64,000 nucleotides of DNA from Competibacter_A sp002352125 (GTDB lineage: Bacteria > Pseudomonadota > Gammaproteobacteria > Competibacterales > Competibacteraceae): the NCBI GenBank assembly GCA_035441325.1, contig DAOROA010000009.1:22562-86561 (forward strand), given 5' to 3'. The notes under the pieces were generated by a model that made no database searches, had not been told where the DNA came from, and saw only the letters and a program-made list of their open reading frames with translations. The position numbers and the translations under genes are program-made. Of this stretch, positions 63,517 to 64,000 are shown piece by piece. Numbering within the stretch: position 1 is the first letter of the stretch; each line of letters starts with the position of its first letter.

Positions 63517-64000
63517 TCAGGAAATCCAAGGCTTGCCCGCCGGCAAGATCTCTTTGCCATAAATTTCGTTCAGAATGATGCGCGCCATCATATACCAAGC
63601 CATCGAGGCGCAAAACATCAGTTCATAGCCGGCCACCACGGTCAGACCAGGATAACCAAAGTGCGCCAGATCGAGCAGGATGAAACCGATCAGCAACGTG
63701 GTGAAGGTCAGCGCCATAGCGCCGTGGATACGCAGCGAACCGATCCAGAGGATCGCGGTGAACAGCGTCCAGGCCACCAGGAACCAGCCCACGTCCTCGG
63801 TGCCGGCCTTGAACAGGTCGTATTTGTTACCGAGCAACATGAAGCATAAGGCGATCCAGAATGCACCGTAGGACGTGAAGGCGCAGTAGCCGAAATTGTT
63901 ACCGGTTTTCATTTCTTGCAGGCCAGCAATCAGCTGTGCCGTGCCGCCGAACATCAAGCCCAGCCAAACCACCGGGCCGATACTGGGCATCCAGCCGACG
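63517..64000 (-). CDS. Acetate/succinate permease SatP-like (GPR1/FUN34/YaaH), N-terminus off window
   Basis: The frame is open to the right edge, so the N-terminal part (including the usual NPAPLGL motif) is missing. The visible part has about five membrane helices, with LMFGGTAQLIAGLQEMKTGN and FTSYGAFWIALCF, typical of the AceTr family. It would take up acetate or succinate with protons. The Cache gene follows 52 bases downstream, and a strong terminator comes after that. Confidence 0.9.
   Translation of the reverse strand, partial: VGWMPSIGPVVWLGLMFGGTAQLIAGLQEMKTGNNFGYCAFTSYGAFWIALCFMLLGNKYDLFKAGTEDVGWFLVAWTLFTAILWIGSLRIHGAMALTFTTLLIGFILLDLAHFGYPGLTVVAGYELMFCASMAWYMMARIILNEIYGKEILPAGKPWIS

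Overview
The window is a continuous chromosomal segment of a GC-rich Gammaproteobacterium. The evidence is gene order: rpoE-rseA-rseB-rseC-lepA-lepB-(DUF4845)-rnc-era-recO with nadB divergent from rpoE, sdhCDAB-sdhE-ygfX, an rpfE-like gene near recJ, E. coli-type purB, and a long PBP1b. I cannot fix the genus. The mix of CHAT, DUF4384 and autotransporter genes with this core fits an environmental, deep-branching gammaproteobacterial lineage, but that is inference. No plasmid or phage genes and no CRISPR array are visible.

Layout. 0-6.7 kb: a surface/signalling block made of the end of a CHAT caspase-like protease, an autotransporter with six tandem Ig-like repeats, a membrane Ser/Thr kinase with a DUF4384 sensor-like domain, and a secreted protein with the same domain. 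7-10 kb: an N-formylglutamate amidohydrolase-like enzyme and a MASE1-PAS-GGDEF diguanylate cyclase. 10-16.4 kb (minus strand): recJ, a solute-binding protein, an rpfE-like gene, hom and an alaC-type aminotransferase. 16.5-21.3 kb (minus strand): an accessory stretch with an NlpC/P60-like protein, a small lipoprotein, a Uma2 nuclease-like protein, and an AT-rich islet with a dual-specificity-type phosphatase lacking its catalytic Arg, a JAMM metalloprotease and a GIY-YIG-like protein. 21.5-29.2 kb: htpG behind a sigma-32-type promoter, an orphan livF with a DMT exporter, purB, tRNA-Thr(CGT), moaD-moaE, rnt and ygfZ.

29.3-34 kb: the succinate dehydrogenase operon with a small SdhAF4-like gene at its start (57 codons) and sdhE-ygfX at its end, so both types of SdhA flavinylation/assembly factor flank sdhCDAB. 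34-44 kb: nadB, then the envelope-stress and ribosome/RNA processing run rpoE to recO. rpoE has an upstream site matching its own sigma-factor class. 44-52.6 kb: a PfkB-type adenosine kinase with a palindrome at its promoter, an APH-AAA fusion kinase, PBP1b, a TPR lipoprotein and the helicase YoaA. 52.6-59.6 kb: sbcC-sbcD and a pair of DUF2157/DUF4401 membrane proteins. 59.7-64 kb: a lone GIY-YIG protein, an MFS-PlsC fusion, a DUF4124 protein, and a satP-like acetate permease followed by a secreted Cache-domain protein; satP runs off the right edge.

Most genes are ordinary core functions. The least explained material is the 0-6.7 kb signalling block and the 19.0-21.2 kb AT-rich islet.
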